Shown one piece after another: positions 13,813-25,640 of a DNA stretch of 64,000 nucleotides. The notes below the pieces were generated by a model. That model saw nothing but the letters and a program-made list of their open reading frames with translations, did not search any database and was not told the origin of the DNA. The DNA is from Kudoa neothunni. Taxonomy: Eukaryota; Cnidaria. The stretch is from NCBI GenBank assembly GCA_964304625.1, contig OZ199838.1, positions 10,974,001 through 11,038,000 of the forward strand, given 5' to 3'. The translations under genes and the position numbers were made by a program. Position 1 is the first letter of the stretch; the number at the start of each line of letters is the position of its first letter.

Positions 13813-15546
13813 AAAAATAAGCCATTACGAATAACTTATTTTATTAATTTTTAATTTCTAGATTTTTTATTAGTATTCGACGTATTTTAGTTTCAGACTT
13901 TTTTTCAGAAATATTTTTTACTAAATATACAAATTAGGTTGAACAGGTGAACAGATTTTTGACGTTTGGCGCCAATACATGAATTAATTAAATTTTTTAA
14001 ATTATAATCACTTAGATTCGAAATACATAGATATAATGCTTATTGGGGCTTTAAAATATTATAAAACTAACTCGCAAAATTCTATACATTAGATCTTAGA
14101 GCATTAACCATTAATTGCCAATAACCTCTGTCAACCACGTCGCTTTTATGCTATGTAAAAATCCTCTATCGTCAAATTTCGATAAAAATGAAAAATATTT
14201 GATTTGAAGTGGTAGATGCGATGTATGCCACTTTTATTTTGAAAATATTGTTTTCAGATATTCAATTTTATCTATATCCAATATATTAATCAACCTAAAG
14301 TATTTTTCATAATAAAATCTCTTTTATTATATTATATTGGATAATCATAATCAGTCGTATCAGGGTAGTTGGTGATATTGTAAAATAGCTTTTTGTATGT
14401 ATGTATATATATATATACTCATGAATATAATAAAACATCAAATTAAGGATAAAGTTGTTTAATTCTTCTCTCAGAATTTTCATAAAAAATATGAAACTCC
14501 CCTAAAATTAAAAAATATTTATATAATATCATGGAAAAAATTGTCCGCATTTTACTAGGAAGTGTTCAATTTTCGGCTATTCAGGTTATAAACGATAAAT
14601 TTAAGTCTATATTTGAGTAGTTATTTTTAAATATATATGACACTAACTGTATAATTGATATATACTAATTTAAACAATTTTAAATTAAAAAAAAAAATTA
14701 AAAATTGTTTGGAACGAATTTTATCAATTTGTGTTGTTATGAATGGTGAAAAGCTTTACGATACTCTAGTGTAGTTCAAAATTTATTTATACGTATATAA
14801 AATAAAGCTCAGACGAGAAGATGTTTAATCGATAAATTTATTAATGTCTTACTTCGTTTTGTAATATTTTCAATTAACATTATAGAATTATGGTTAATGT
14901 CCAAAAAATATGGCTTAAAATTTTGTGTATATGAGAAAAATTAGGAAAATCAATAAATTAAAAAACGAAATGATTTGAAGTCAATTTGTTTGATTCTTTA
15001 TGGTGATTCTAGCATAAAAATTACTTTTTTACTCTGTTTGTTCTAAGTAAAATGATAAAAGGTTCTAAATTGTTAGATTTTCATTTTTTTCACTTTGATT
15101 AACGCTGGGAACATCTACCAATTTAATTTTAAGAATTTTAATTATTTTTCATATAAAAAGAGAGATGAGGTACTAGTCGATGATTTTACTTTTTCATAAC
15201 ATTTTCCGTCATTGACACAAGCTATTTTAGCCATATTCAAGCAACTTTTATGTTCCTATGATTAATTACTATTATTAGATACATAATAATAGAAGAAAGA
15301 AAAAGATGAATATATTTTTTTAGCTTTGTGTTTATACACCGAGGTCATTATGTTCATTTGAATTCGTCGGCTCCGCACACCAAATATAAGTTACTCCCTA
15401 TTATTGATTATTTTATTTTAAAATATAGTTACGAAAATATGAACAATACCAAACAAGCGGTGCAAGCTAAAGGTGGCTTGAAGGATTGTACTAAATTGAA
15501 TTTGTAGATAAATTGAAAAATTCACTATTAATTATGGCACTGACAA
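13813..15546. other. AT-rich spacer
   Basis: No coding exon was recognised. A short (TA)n microsatellite lies near 14398-14416. Confidence 0.4.
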
Positions 15547-15716
15547 ATTCTTACGGTAACGAATATCTCCTAGAATAATTAAGATATTACAAAACTGATT
15601 TCACTAATGTGTAAAGCTATTTTTTATTTCCCCGAAAATAAAATTTCATAAAGTTATCTTTTTATTAAAAATTAGTGATGGATTTGAGCGCCCAATGATA
15701 GTATACATTTATAATT
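15547..15716 (+). repeat. MULE left terminal inverted repeat
   Basis: It begins attcttacggtaacgaat and is the reverse complement of 18930-19099 with very few mismatches. Confidence 0.9.
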
Positions 15717-16824
15717 TACTTAAATATAAACTTATATGTAACGATTGGGCATGTACGAGTTTGTATTTTTGTGTGAAAGCTTTATTAGTGTAAAATCGGT
15801 ACCTCTGGTACATCCAAGATACGCACGATCCTTCATTCTTATAATCGCCGTGGTAGTTTGATTAGCTGATAGAATTTGTAATTTGAATTCGAAATTTATC
15901 AGATATATAGTACGATTAATTCTTCATTAATTTTAATAACGTGCATAAATGACTACCTTATCTTAGAGTGCGTAAAGGCTAATGAGCAATAAATAAATAA
16001 CATTTCCAAAATTTTTAATGGTTACTCAGGTGGAATAATCATAATGTTATCAAGTTAAGTTATTTTTTATAGAAATTTCTCTAAGCCCTATTTTTTAGCC
16101 TTTTTAGGAGCCCAATAGTTGTTGTCCTATTGTCTTTGGGTCTTCCAATAGATTTGACTTTTGATGGAAGATTTAAATCTAAAAATACAAATCGTAATAC
16201 TCGAGCAAAAATTTCTTCGACAGTGTACTTATCGAGTTTTCTGCTGTTGGCACAAGAGCATAAATTTGACTGGACTTGGATTTTTGCGTTTCGGATGCCA
16301 AAGATCGATCTAAGTTAGTGTTATTACAGGTCTTAAAACAGTTAAAAATATGATGTTTAATGTTATTTTTCCCTCACAACTATCATTATTAATTACAAAA
16401 TTTTTAAATTATATTAATTGTAGAAGCATCCTCATCTTCAGAGTAACTGTACGTATCATTACCCAAATTATCATTATTAGACTCACATTTCCCTAAAGTA
16501 TTTGTCAAAATTTGTACAGCAATAAAACTAAGAGACTTATATTGGTAACTATAATGAGTTTTTCTTTTTCATGATTTTTTATGACAATCTCGAGAGTTTT
16601 GATAGCCTCTAGGCAGAGACCGTAAAAATCCCCACAGTATTCTGCCTAAGTTGACGCCAACTTTTTTGAATAGGTGCATGCTAATTTTAGCCTTTTTGAA
16701 AAAGTTTCAACAGGATCTATTTTTTAACTTCGTGATTTCTCCAACAGCGTTGAAATTATCGCAATCGTTGTTAATGAATTTTATGAAATCACATAGTGTT
16801 TCACTAAACATATCTATCATATTA

Positions 16825-18372
16825 AGTGCCTTTGTTGGGGAATACACTCGCAAGGCAGTTTATAAGATCGTTGATGCAAACAATTATAACGCTCGATATC
16901 TGCTCCATCTTTCTCTGGGGTAGTTGTTATTTTATCTAATTGTTCTGATACTATGCAAAATGCTTAAGGCGTTAAATAATTGAAATATTTCTTATGGGCA
17001 TCACTAGTAATTCTAGAGTCGGAAAATTTTAGTAATTCTGAAACAATCCTATTTTTTCTTTCGATCCTATTGGATGTCAAGTAATTGAAGAAATCTTCCA
17101 GAGTTGAAAATTTGTTTATGACACTTTAATTTCGCATTAATAGCCTCTAATCCATTGTTCGTTGAATTATTATAGAAGCTTTCAGTCTTACTTAACCCAA
17201 TACACCATTCGTTACAAATTGGTTTCCAGTTTTTATTGAAATATTGGCTAAGCTTTTCGATTCCAAATCCATATAATTCATTGGTGAGCTTGCAAAAACT
17301 CTCTTCAGAATCGCTATATATCATTTTATTAAGAGTAGACAAAATAGAATTCTTTTTTTCAAAAGTAATTCCGTATTTCCCAACTAAAAATTTTCATCAA
17401 AAAACTTGAATAACATGAAACTTGCAATTTATTAAAGAAGCAGATGGAAAAATCTCCTTAAGGCATCTTCGCAAGTTTTGATCTTTGTCTGTGACAGTTG
17501 ATGAGATTCTTGACGTTAACCAAGGCGCAACACCGATTATCTCATTTAATAACCATTTTATTGCTTGCTCTGTCTCTTCATAAAGAATGCAACCACTTGT
17601 TATATGTGATTGACCAAATGAATCTTGCGCTGCAGTTAAATGAAAGGATGCTCTAAAAATATATTTTTTAACTAAGAAGAGAATTAATGTTACCTTGAAT
17701 CAAGCAGTTTGTAGGTTGCACCCATGAACATTATTTCTGGATAATATTCAAACATCCTTCTCATTTTTTCGTCCATGAAAAAATTCTAATTACCTTATTT
17801 TGGGAAGATAGAATTCTTATTCTGTAGTTGTAGTTTTTTGTAGAAAATTTACAACCAAATCAGTATCTTGTAGCTTGTTGGACAAAAATTCCTTAACATT
17901 GTGAAGAGACTTCCAAGACACATTTTTTCCAGTTTCTTGATTGATTCTGGATTGCATTAATTTTTTGTTTGCACCCAGTGATATCAATTCGGCAATATAT
18001 GTGTCCGAAAGATCTATCTTCCGTTGGTTTGGTAAATTTGAATAGAGAGCAGCATCAACTATATGATTATGAACTAAATTGATAGATCTTACTTCTAAGC
18101 AATTTTCATCATCACTTGCTCTCAATGTAATGCTGAGTGGACATTTGGTTTTCATCGATGATTTGTTCCTTTCTCCTTTGCCAACACATTTGTAGCTCAA
18201 AACAAACATAACGAATTTCATAATATATTAGTTGAGCGTTAAAAATCTTTCTTGAATCTCGTATTTTTAGATTGCAGAAATTTTCTTTTTCGTATTCTCT
18301 TATTTTGGTTTGTAAACTTTCAAACGAATGAAACCTCATCCCAACAAAAAAAGGAGCGCCGTTTGTTTCCAT
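16825..18372 (-). pseudogene. ZSWIM3-like MULE transposase, degraded
   Basis: Read on the minus strand from 18372: METNGAPFFVGMRFHSFESL, then KCPLSITLRASDDENCLEV and NLVHNHIVDAALYSNLPNQR. This closely resembles the ZSWIM3-type (FAR1-like) N-terminal domain with its NHxxD/E-type core. At 17655-17400 follow EETEQAIKWLL, VTDKDQNLRRCLKEIFPSAS and CKFHVIQ, the usual MULE DDE core with its TDKD and C-x-FH motifs. 17342-17067 and 16920-16825 continue it, ending in a degenerate SWIM-like finger (CLHQRSYKLPCEC). Frames change several times and stops intervene, so it is probably not functional. One or two breaks could be introns (near 17650-17700). Confidence 0.8.
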
Positions 18373-18929
18373 TAAGTTGAATTGCGTGTGCGGCCAAACT
18401 TATCCCTAAATTTATTCTCTGTATATAAATATTTGCATCCAGTATGTTTTAGGTAAATATTCTAAATTGGCGAGTTATTCATTGTAGTTTAATTAATATA
18501 TCTGAGAAAACCAATTTAAATAGAAACCCCAAAACTTGAAGCTTTCAAATAGGATAGCATAAAAAGTTATAACAATTGAGACTTTGAAGATAAAACTGTT
18601 GCTTATATACTCAATATATAATTAAAACTAGGACTAAACAGAATTTAAGATAGCTTTAATATTTCACATTAAATTTATTAGAAAAATCTTGATATAAATA
18701 TTTAACGATTAATTTTTACAAGAACTCTGTAATATCTACAACTTAGCTCAATTCGACCCATAGTATGCTGAACGCGTTTAAAAATCTCACTTAAACTACA
18801 GCGAACGCAAAAGGCACGTGGTACGGAGGTTGAATCGTGTAAACTAGTTTTACTACAGTACAAGGCATTTCTAAAAGTTAAAAATATTCAGATGGCTATT
18901 AATTCAATTTATAAAAACATTATTAAGTG

Positions 18930-19099
18930 AGTTACAAATGTATACTATCACTGGGCGCTCAAATCCATCACTAATTTTTAATAAAAAGATAACTTTATGA
19001 AATTTTATTTTCGGGGAAATAAAAAATAGCTTTACACATTAGTGAAATCAGTTTTGTAATATCTTAATTATTCTAGGAGATATTCGTTACCGTAAGAAT
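18930..19099 (-). repeat. MULE right terminal inverted repeat
   Basis: Partner of 15547-15716. The match runs from the outer attcttacgg to about the motif gcgcccagtgatagtatac. Confidence 0.9.
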
Positions 19100-19239
19100 A
19101 GCCACTGCCTTATTATTTTATCTAATTAGCCCAATTAAAACCTTCTGAAAACAATATAAAATGAGGGAAAAAATTGTTTCAATTAACAACAAATTAAAAT
19201 CAATATACAATAATGAATTTGGTTAATTATTTCGCTGGA

Positions 19240-19899
19240 CTAACTGTAGAAATTGTCCATGATAAGTTCATTAATCGACCAATCTTCGAACGATCCGTCA
19301 GGAAGGTATCGACGCACAATCATGGGGACAGTTTTTGCTCTAAAATAAATAATAATTTTAACTCGTAGAAATATAAGATACTTCAATTCCTTTGCAGCAA
19401 TAACCAACGGATCGGTTTCCCCTTCCAGACCGACAGTGACAGGAGCATTCATGCTAAAGAATAGAGTTGTCACAACCAATCACTGTTGGTTGGAATCATA
19501 AACGTACCTGATTTGTAAAGCACGGGCACCAAGAATTCTAGCTCGTTCATATTTAGTCATATAAGGTGTGGTGATTCTATCGGAAATAGCTTTGGTATTT
19601 TTGTTGGTGACAACGCCGTTGAGATCGATCACTTCGATGTGTGGTTCTGGTGGAATGTGATTTTCATCTGAAAAATTTAAAAATAAGTGTATCCCAAATG
19701 ACTACAAAAAGAACAATACATTCGTCATTCAGATTCTCCACATCATCAAATTCTATCTAAATTGAGAATAAAAACAAGAATTCAATAGCGACTAGCACTG
19801 TTTCAATATCTTCTTCCTTTTCGTAATTTCTAAAAGAATCCACATTTATTATATGTCTACATAATGTAAAAATTACTCAAAATCTTGTTCGTACTCCAT
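19240..19899 (-). CDS. POLR2F: RNA polymerases I/II/III common subunit RPB6 (RPABC2)
   Basis: Subunit shared by the three nuclear RNA polymerases. It helps hold the clamp and the assembly together. Splicing from ATG at 19899 gives about 140 residues: an acidic N-terminus ([18 protein letters not shown]), then the conserved core [28 protein letters not shown]-type motif [17 protein letters not shown], and the C-terminus [17 protein letters not shown], ending NFYS with a TAG at 19240-19242. Introns are 40-110 nt, with GT-AG borders at 19340-19381 and 19454-19507 in the conserved part. Human RPB6 is 127 residues, so the length fits. It is divergently arranged with MAK16, 376 bp away. Confidence 0.95.
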
Positions 19900-20275
19900 T
19901 AAAATGCGTTTCACAAGTATCGTAAGCATTCGTCTACTATCGTTTCATGTTATTCTGCCCAAAACTAAACGTATTAACTTTTCAAATCAATTCAGCTAAT
20001 TCTAAAAATGATTAATAAAATCACTTGTACATTTATCACCCATTTAAAGTCCAAAAATAATATTTCTTAAATTTCTCTAAAACAATTCTCCGTACAATTT
20101 GAAAAAATCATCAGTTTCGTTAATTATAGTTTTACATAATTATTATCAAAAATTTATCGTATTTTAAATGTTTTTTATCGATTAGCTAGTCAAAAGTTTT
20201 AACGTTCTCCATATCACGCGCACGCATATATCAAACAGCGAGGCAGCTTTTTGTTGATTGTCACGCTGATCCACC
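19900..20275. promoter_or_regulatory. Shared divergent upstream region of RPB6 and MAK16
   Basis: Only 376 bp separate the two start codons, so both promoters must lie here or overlap the genes. No defined motif could be assigned. Confidence 0.5.
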
Positions 20276-21383
20276 ATGCAGCCTGACGATGTACTTAAAA
20301 TTTTTAGTTATCAAAGTTAAAAATTTAATTTAGGTAATATGGAAACTTATTGGTGAAGGCTTCTGTTCATATAAAGCTAAAGTTGAAACTACCACACTTT
20401 GCCGTCATGAAATGAATGCAGTGGGATTATGCAAAGCTGCCTATTGTCCGTTGGCAAACAGTAGATATGCCACCGTCAAAGAGGACAAAGGTAGATTTAA
20501 TTTTTATTGAAATAGAAAGATAATTATAATTGAAATTCATTAATTGAGGGGTGTGTTATTTGTATGTGAAAACGGTTGAACGAACTCAAACCCCTTCCAA
20601 ACAATGGGAAGCCATCCAACTATCAACCGACTATATGGAGGCATTGAAACAGATTGATGAGCATTTACAATACTGGCCTGATTACATGATTCATAAGTGC
20701 AAACAACGTTTGACTCGTTTAGTCCAGGTATTTTCTTAATTAGCGGAATTATCTATTCAATCAATTCATATAACTTATTATCGTAGTATTTGATAAGAAA
20801 AAGAAAACTAAAGAAAAAATCAATGTAATATCCCTCTTTGATATTGTTCCTACTGATAATTTATGTAGTTCCAAGTTGGTGCATGTTAATAAGAAGGTTG
20901 AACGCAGAGAAAAGGCTAAAGAATATAAAGCTTTGGTAGCAGCTAAAATTGATAAAAATATCGAGCAGGAATTGTTGTCTCGTCTAAAAACTGGAATAGT
21001 ATTTATTCATTGTTTGTTGTTATATATATTTAAACAATACATAGTATGATGATATCTACAACTTGAATTCGAATATTCTGGAGAATATTGCAACATCTGC
21101 TGAGGCAAATTCAAAAAAATCCGCTTCATTAATCAAATCAGAGACTGCAACGTCTAAATCTTCCACACGCAAATCTGTCAACGATGGTGACATTGAATTT
21201 GTTCCTGAGAGTGATCTCGAAAGTGATATCGACATAGAAGATGTAACATTCAATTTTTGGGTGTTACAAGTTTTTTATTACATTTTTTAGTTGGATCATT
21301 TACAACAACGCCACGTTCAACTCAATGTGGAAAAAGTGCCCAAATCTTCACAGCTTGTCAAAAATACTATAAGAAAAAAATAA
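20276..21383 (+). CDS. MAK16: MAK16 ribosome-biogenesis protein
   Basis: Nucleolar protein needed for assembly of the 60S ribosomal subunit. Seven exons (20276-20290, 20334-20490, 20549-20727, 20787-20824, 20869-20998, 21045-21242, 21291-21383) total 810 nt, 269 residues. Family hallmarks in order: [19 protein letters not shown] at the N-terminus, [16 protein letters not shown], the block [20 protein letters not shown], and [19 protein letters not shown]. An acidic tail ([18 protein letters not shown]) is followed by a short basic end. The four cysteines and histidines of the N-terminal Fe-S/zinc-like cluster region are visible (C at 18, CRH, LCKAAYC). The stop lies 88 bp before PSMB1. Confidence 0.95.
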
Positions 21384-21471
21384 TTAAACATTTGAGTGTA
21401 GTTTGTTTAGGTTTTTGTAGATTTTTTTGTGTAATTTATGTTTATACTTTGCGCGCGCATAACACGACATC

Positions 21472-22370
21472 ATGGAGTTTGTGTGTGGTTATAACCAGTC
21501 GGATGTTTCTCAAAAAACAAAAGCTGATTTCAACCCATATTCAATGAATGGGGGGTAATTATAAAAAATATTAGCACGCCTATTACTCAAAATAGATCAG
21601 TTATTGGAATCGCCGGAGAAGATTTCAGTATAATTGCGGCTGATACTAGGATGAGTGAAGGATACATTATTCACACAAGAGATTGTAATAAAATCTATCC
21701 TATCAATGACAAAATAATGGTTGGATGTTGTGGTTTTCATGGTGATGTGCTAGCTTTTATGAAAAATATCACAGCACGTCTAACTGTATGTGCCGTTTTT
21801 GATTTCTTCTATTGTGTGGTGATTTTTAAATTCCCAATGTAGCAATACGAACTTGAATACAACAAAAAGCTATCGTGTGAAGCAGCAGTGCAAATGTTGT
21901 CGGTGAATTTGTATTACAGACGATTCTTCCCATTCTACGTCTACAATATTGTCGCTGGCATTGATTCTCAGGGTACAATAGATTTGATTAGTGTGAATGT
22001 TTGTGATTTATGCGATTGGTGGTGGTAGGTCGTGGAGCAATATACAGCTATGATCCAGTAGGTTCCTATGAGAGAGAGTCATATAGAGCGTGTGGATCGG
22101 CAGCCGCTCTACTACAACCTTTTCTAGATAATATTGTATTTTTTGTAAGTTTTAGAAATGATTTGTTTGATCTTAATTAAGGTTGGAAAGAAAAACCATT
22201 CGAACAAAGATCCCAACCATAAACTCACTTTAGATGATGCCATCCAAATTGTTACCAATGCTTTCAATTCAGCTACCGAAAGAGATATCTACACTGGGGA
22301 TAATTTGCGAATCTCCATCATCACTTCTAACGGTGTGGAAACGAGAATTACCAGTCTGAGACATGATTAA
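21472..22370 (+). CDS. PSMB1: 20S proteasome subunit beta type-1 (beta6)
   Basis: Non-catalytic beta subunit of the 20S proteasome core. Five exons (21472-21554, 21596-21785, 21843-21972, 22029-22135, 22182-22370) splice to 232 residues, close to the 241 of the human protein. Diagnostic motifs: [54 protein letters not shown] segment, [20 protein letters not shown] and [17 protein letters not shown]. The junction 21554/21596 restores NGG-SVIG, where a direct reading would stop in the intron. It runs in the same direction as MAK16 with an 88-bp gap, the densest spacing in the window. Confidence 0.95.
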
Positions 22371-22716
22371 TAATAGTTGTTTTGCTGATGTTACTGTTAC
22401 AATCGAAACTTTGATTTGTCACAAATATGTTGTTGTTTAGTAATGAATAGGAACAGGTTTTGTGTTCTCTTCTTATTTTATTGAAATCTATTCTATCTGC
22501 TATTATGAGTGTTAACAATACAAATTAACCCTTGAATGCCTGGATACCTGGATATAGCCAACCAGCGCTTATTATAATAATAACTTTTACAAAATATTTT
22601 ATTTATTTCCCTACGTGTATTTTATAGTATAATGGTGTTTTTAAAAATAATTAAATAATGGAGTTTTACGCTTAAAATAAATAAAAGATACACACACATA
22701 CATGAGCATACCCACC
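22371..22716. other. Spacer with an isolated TTAA element end
   Basis: At 22525 the sequence TTAACCCTTGAATGCCTGG resembles the TTAA-flanked end at 62669 (TTAACCCTTCGATGTCTGG). No matching right end was found. Otherwise no gene was seen. Confidence 0.45.
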
Positions 22717-22724
22717 ATATAAAT

Positions 22725-23618
22725 CAGCGCTTCCCGATTCAGTGTAGGTTCCGCATCCCTTCCCAAAAAGGAGATTTAAAAATTAATTTGTTTTTCGGCG
22801 AAGGAAATATTTTTAAAAAATTACATTAAAATTAAAAAAGCCATCTAATTCAAGAAAACAAATGCAAATTAAATATATACAACTGATAATAAATTGAATG
22901 TTTTGACTTTTTCAAGTCTTTCTTGGACATTAATTGGGTAATATCAAGGCTCTTTATCAGTTAAAGATATACATAAATCATAATTTGTGAATGAACTAGA
23001 TATATTAATATTTTAATGCAAAATATCAGATAAGAACAATGGGGCTTGCGAAAAATTTTGGATTTTGTAGTTTTTTGTTATAATTGTCAATATAAAAATT
23101 AAATAAAGGAAATAAACTAATTACCCAATATCAAATGTAAAATTTTAGTTTATACAATTTTTGAGTGCAAATAAATCTAATTTTAGGTATGACAATCTAA
23201 AATAATTCAATAAACAAAATAAAAAATTTAATCTTTATGCTAATTAAAATTTATTTATTACTTGAATTATAGTTTACTTGAAAACAAAAACTAATTTTTT
23301 AATAATGCAACCCATTTTTAAGCACTTATACGTCGTTTATCATTTTTATTTCATTTACTAATAACTATAAAATAGAAGATTAAAAAAAATGATTCTCAGT
23401 AAAATTCATTAAATGATTATCTGTTTATCCGACTTATTTCAATTTCAATTTCGATTGGCACGAATCGTATATAATATATTTTGGAGAGAGATTCTGATCA
23501 TTTATAATTTTTACATTATGTACAAAGCATGTTTGGACATAAAATGTATTCGTTGACTCAAGGTTTGAGTCTTGGGCCCCTAATAAATACCTTCCGGATC
23601 CCCAATCGGGAAGCCCTG
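22725..23618. mobile_element. Non-autonomous hAT element
   Basis: Termini CAGCGCTTCCCGATT (left) and CAGGGCTTCCCGATT (reverse complement of the right) match at 14 of 15 positions. An 8-bp target duplication flanks it (atataaat 22717-22724, gtataaat 23619-23626; 7 of 8). No transposase frame was seen in its 894 bp. Confidence 0.85.
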
Positions 23619-23626
23619 GTATAAAT

Positions 23627-24302
23627 AATGTTTAGCTAGTTAAAATATATAAAAAAGCTTTTCTACAGTAAAATAAAAACTATAAATATACTTTGAAGAA
23701 AGGGATTTTGGCTAATGTTTACAAAAGAACGGTAGATAATCTCTTAATCTTCGTGCGGCCGCCGGGATTAAAACGCACGTTATACGATTAATTCGAGAAT
23801 TTGTTATTGACATTTCTTAATAGATTAAGTTATACATATTCCAGTAAAATACATTTAATTATAAGTGTTTATGAAAATTAATAAATTATAAAGTAAGTTT
23901 AAAAAATGATTTGTGACGTTGGATTAATCCGGATCACCGGAATAAAACCCATTGAGGTGCTTTCGCTATGACAATTTTCATTTTAGTTTTTAAATATAAT
24001 ATAAACATTTTTTTAAATTTTTTGTGTTTTGTTGAAATATTTTACTTAAATCAATGAACAATTTTTTAATCGTTAGTCTGAATATAATGCCTGCGAAAAA
24101 ACTGAGACAATTTCTATATCCAAGAATTAAAAAATATTTTCTTTAAGAAATTTTTTAGCAAAATGACAATGATTTTTAGTTTGTAAAATTTTCCTGAATG
24201 TCCTTTTTTCAGATTTAAGCAGATAAATAGGTTTTATCTCTAAAACCTCAACCAATAAAAGAAAAATTGTCTCAAAGTAATTTTTGTCGTCATCATTATA
24301 AG
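23627..24302. other. AT-rich spacer
   Basis: Nothing was recognised apart from a short GC-rich patch near 23754-23768 (cgtgcggccgccggg). Confidence 0.4.
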
Positions 24303-24838
24303 TTAACCTTTACGGGACGAAGAGGGGTCAATTCTGACTCCAATTTTAGTATTGTAATTTTTTTACTGTTAAAGGATTTGTATATTTCTTTCATACTTCA
24401 CAAATTACTAATAAATGAAATAACGCTTAAATTTCATATTTCAACAATTTTTTTATTCTACAATTAATATTGATTTTTGGAGGGCATATTTTTTATATAC
24501 CTAGAAAAAGGGTTATTTTAGATTCTATTGTTAAGTTATAGATATACTTTAGTCCATATGCATAGTCACGTGTTTCGGTAGTTTATAAAATGAGCGTTTA
24601 TGGTGACATTAACATCTATTTCTAATTAAATAAAATATTGAAACTTTATATATTAATTTTATTACTTTATAATTAATCGTTAACATCAATTTTATCGTAA
24701 GTTTGTATCTCTTGACGATTATTATCGACACGGTAAAGAGATTATCGCTGGATTAAAAACTCAAATTTGAATCATTCTTTATTATTTAAGTAAACAATAG
24801 TAATACATGGCAGATTTATTTTTTATAATATAGGACCA

Positions 24839-25640
24839 TTTAACGATATCTAACGAATATTCTGATGATTTGTTGAGCGATTGCACCGATAAGGAAGAAT
24901 TTGACATCGATCTCGAATTTGAAGGAACATACATTATCTGATGCATCTTATTGTGACGATACGGTTGAAAAAAGTGCTTCTTTATCTGAATCCGAAATCG
25001 AGGAAGAAAATTCTCTTGAAGAATTTACAAAATTTTGCAATTCGAAGAGTGGTTTTGAATGGAGTTTTGGGGAGAGATCTAGGGGAAAAGAACAAAAGTC
25101 ACAACAATGATTTACACAAAGCGGGACTTATAGGAGATTCGAATAACGTTCAAACTATTCTCGAACAGTCCTCATTATTTTTTTCAGTCATTGTCTTAGA
25201 GAAAATATTATATTACACAAACATATTGTTTGTCTAATCCCAAATTAAATGATAAAAGTAACGTAACTATGAAGGAACTAAAAGCCTCCTTTGATGTTTT
25301 GATAACATCTGGTCGCTGCAATGGGGTTAGTCTATCATTAAGAATCTTTGGGATTTAAATCCAATCTTCAAACAACGTTTTTACTCCGTGGCAATTTTTA
25401 GAGACAGATTCACCCATACATATATATATATATATATATATATAGTCATTAGTTTTGACGATCGATCAACAAGAACACTAAGAATTCAAGAGAATGGAAA
25501 TAATTTCGAGACAAAGCAGGGAATATTTGATGTAGTGAATTCTTTTCAGCAAAATTATTCACCTGGTACTTACATAACGGTTGGTGAGAGAATGATTTAA
25601 TTTCGTGAACGATGCCCCTTCTGCGTATATATGGAACAGA
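24839..25640 (+). pseudogene. piggyBac transposase remnant
   Basis: An acidic N-terminal stretch (DDLLSDCTDKEEFDIDLEFE, then SESEIEEENSLEEF) is followed in shifting frames by MKELKASFDVLITSGRC, LWDLNPIFKQRFYSVAIFRD and ISFDDRSTR. Then come IFDVVNSFQQNYSPGTYITV and FRERCPFCVYM. These correspond in order to the conserved piggyBac blocks (FxGLLIL, LW...PIFRxxMSRxRF, RFDDKSTR, TIDExxxxFRGRCxFRQYM). The first catalytic Asp of the TIDE motif is Gly here (ITVGERMI), and a stop follows at once. The region carrying the later catalytic Asp residues is not recognisable. The transposase is dead. Confidence 0.85.
25417..25444. repeat. (TA)n microsatellite
   Basis: About 13 TA units lie inside the piggyBac transposase remnant. 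Confidence 0.9.

Larger units (their letters stand above)
15547..19099 (-). mobile_element. Mutator-like element (MULE) of the ZSWIM3 type
   Basis: A 3.55-kb element is bounded by long, nearly perfect terminal inverted repeats of about 170 bp (15547-15716 and 18930-19099), a structure typical of MULEs. The minus strand between them encodes a broken transposase with a ZSWIM3-like N-terminus. The flanks (ggcactgac on the left, gccactgcc on the right) are similar but not exactly adjacent to the ends, so a target duplication is only suspected. Confidence 0.85.

Noticed and set aside
15536-19108. Target-site duplication of the MULE (ggcactgac versus gccactgcc)
   Set aside because: The similar strings are not at the same distance from the two ends, so a duplication cannot be claimed.
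21257-21547. 96-codon frame between MAK16 and PSMB1
   Set aside because: It overlaps the last MAK16 intron and exon and PSMB1 exon 1 in a different frame.
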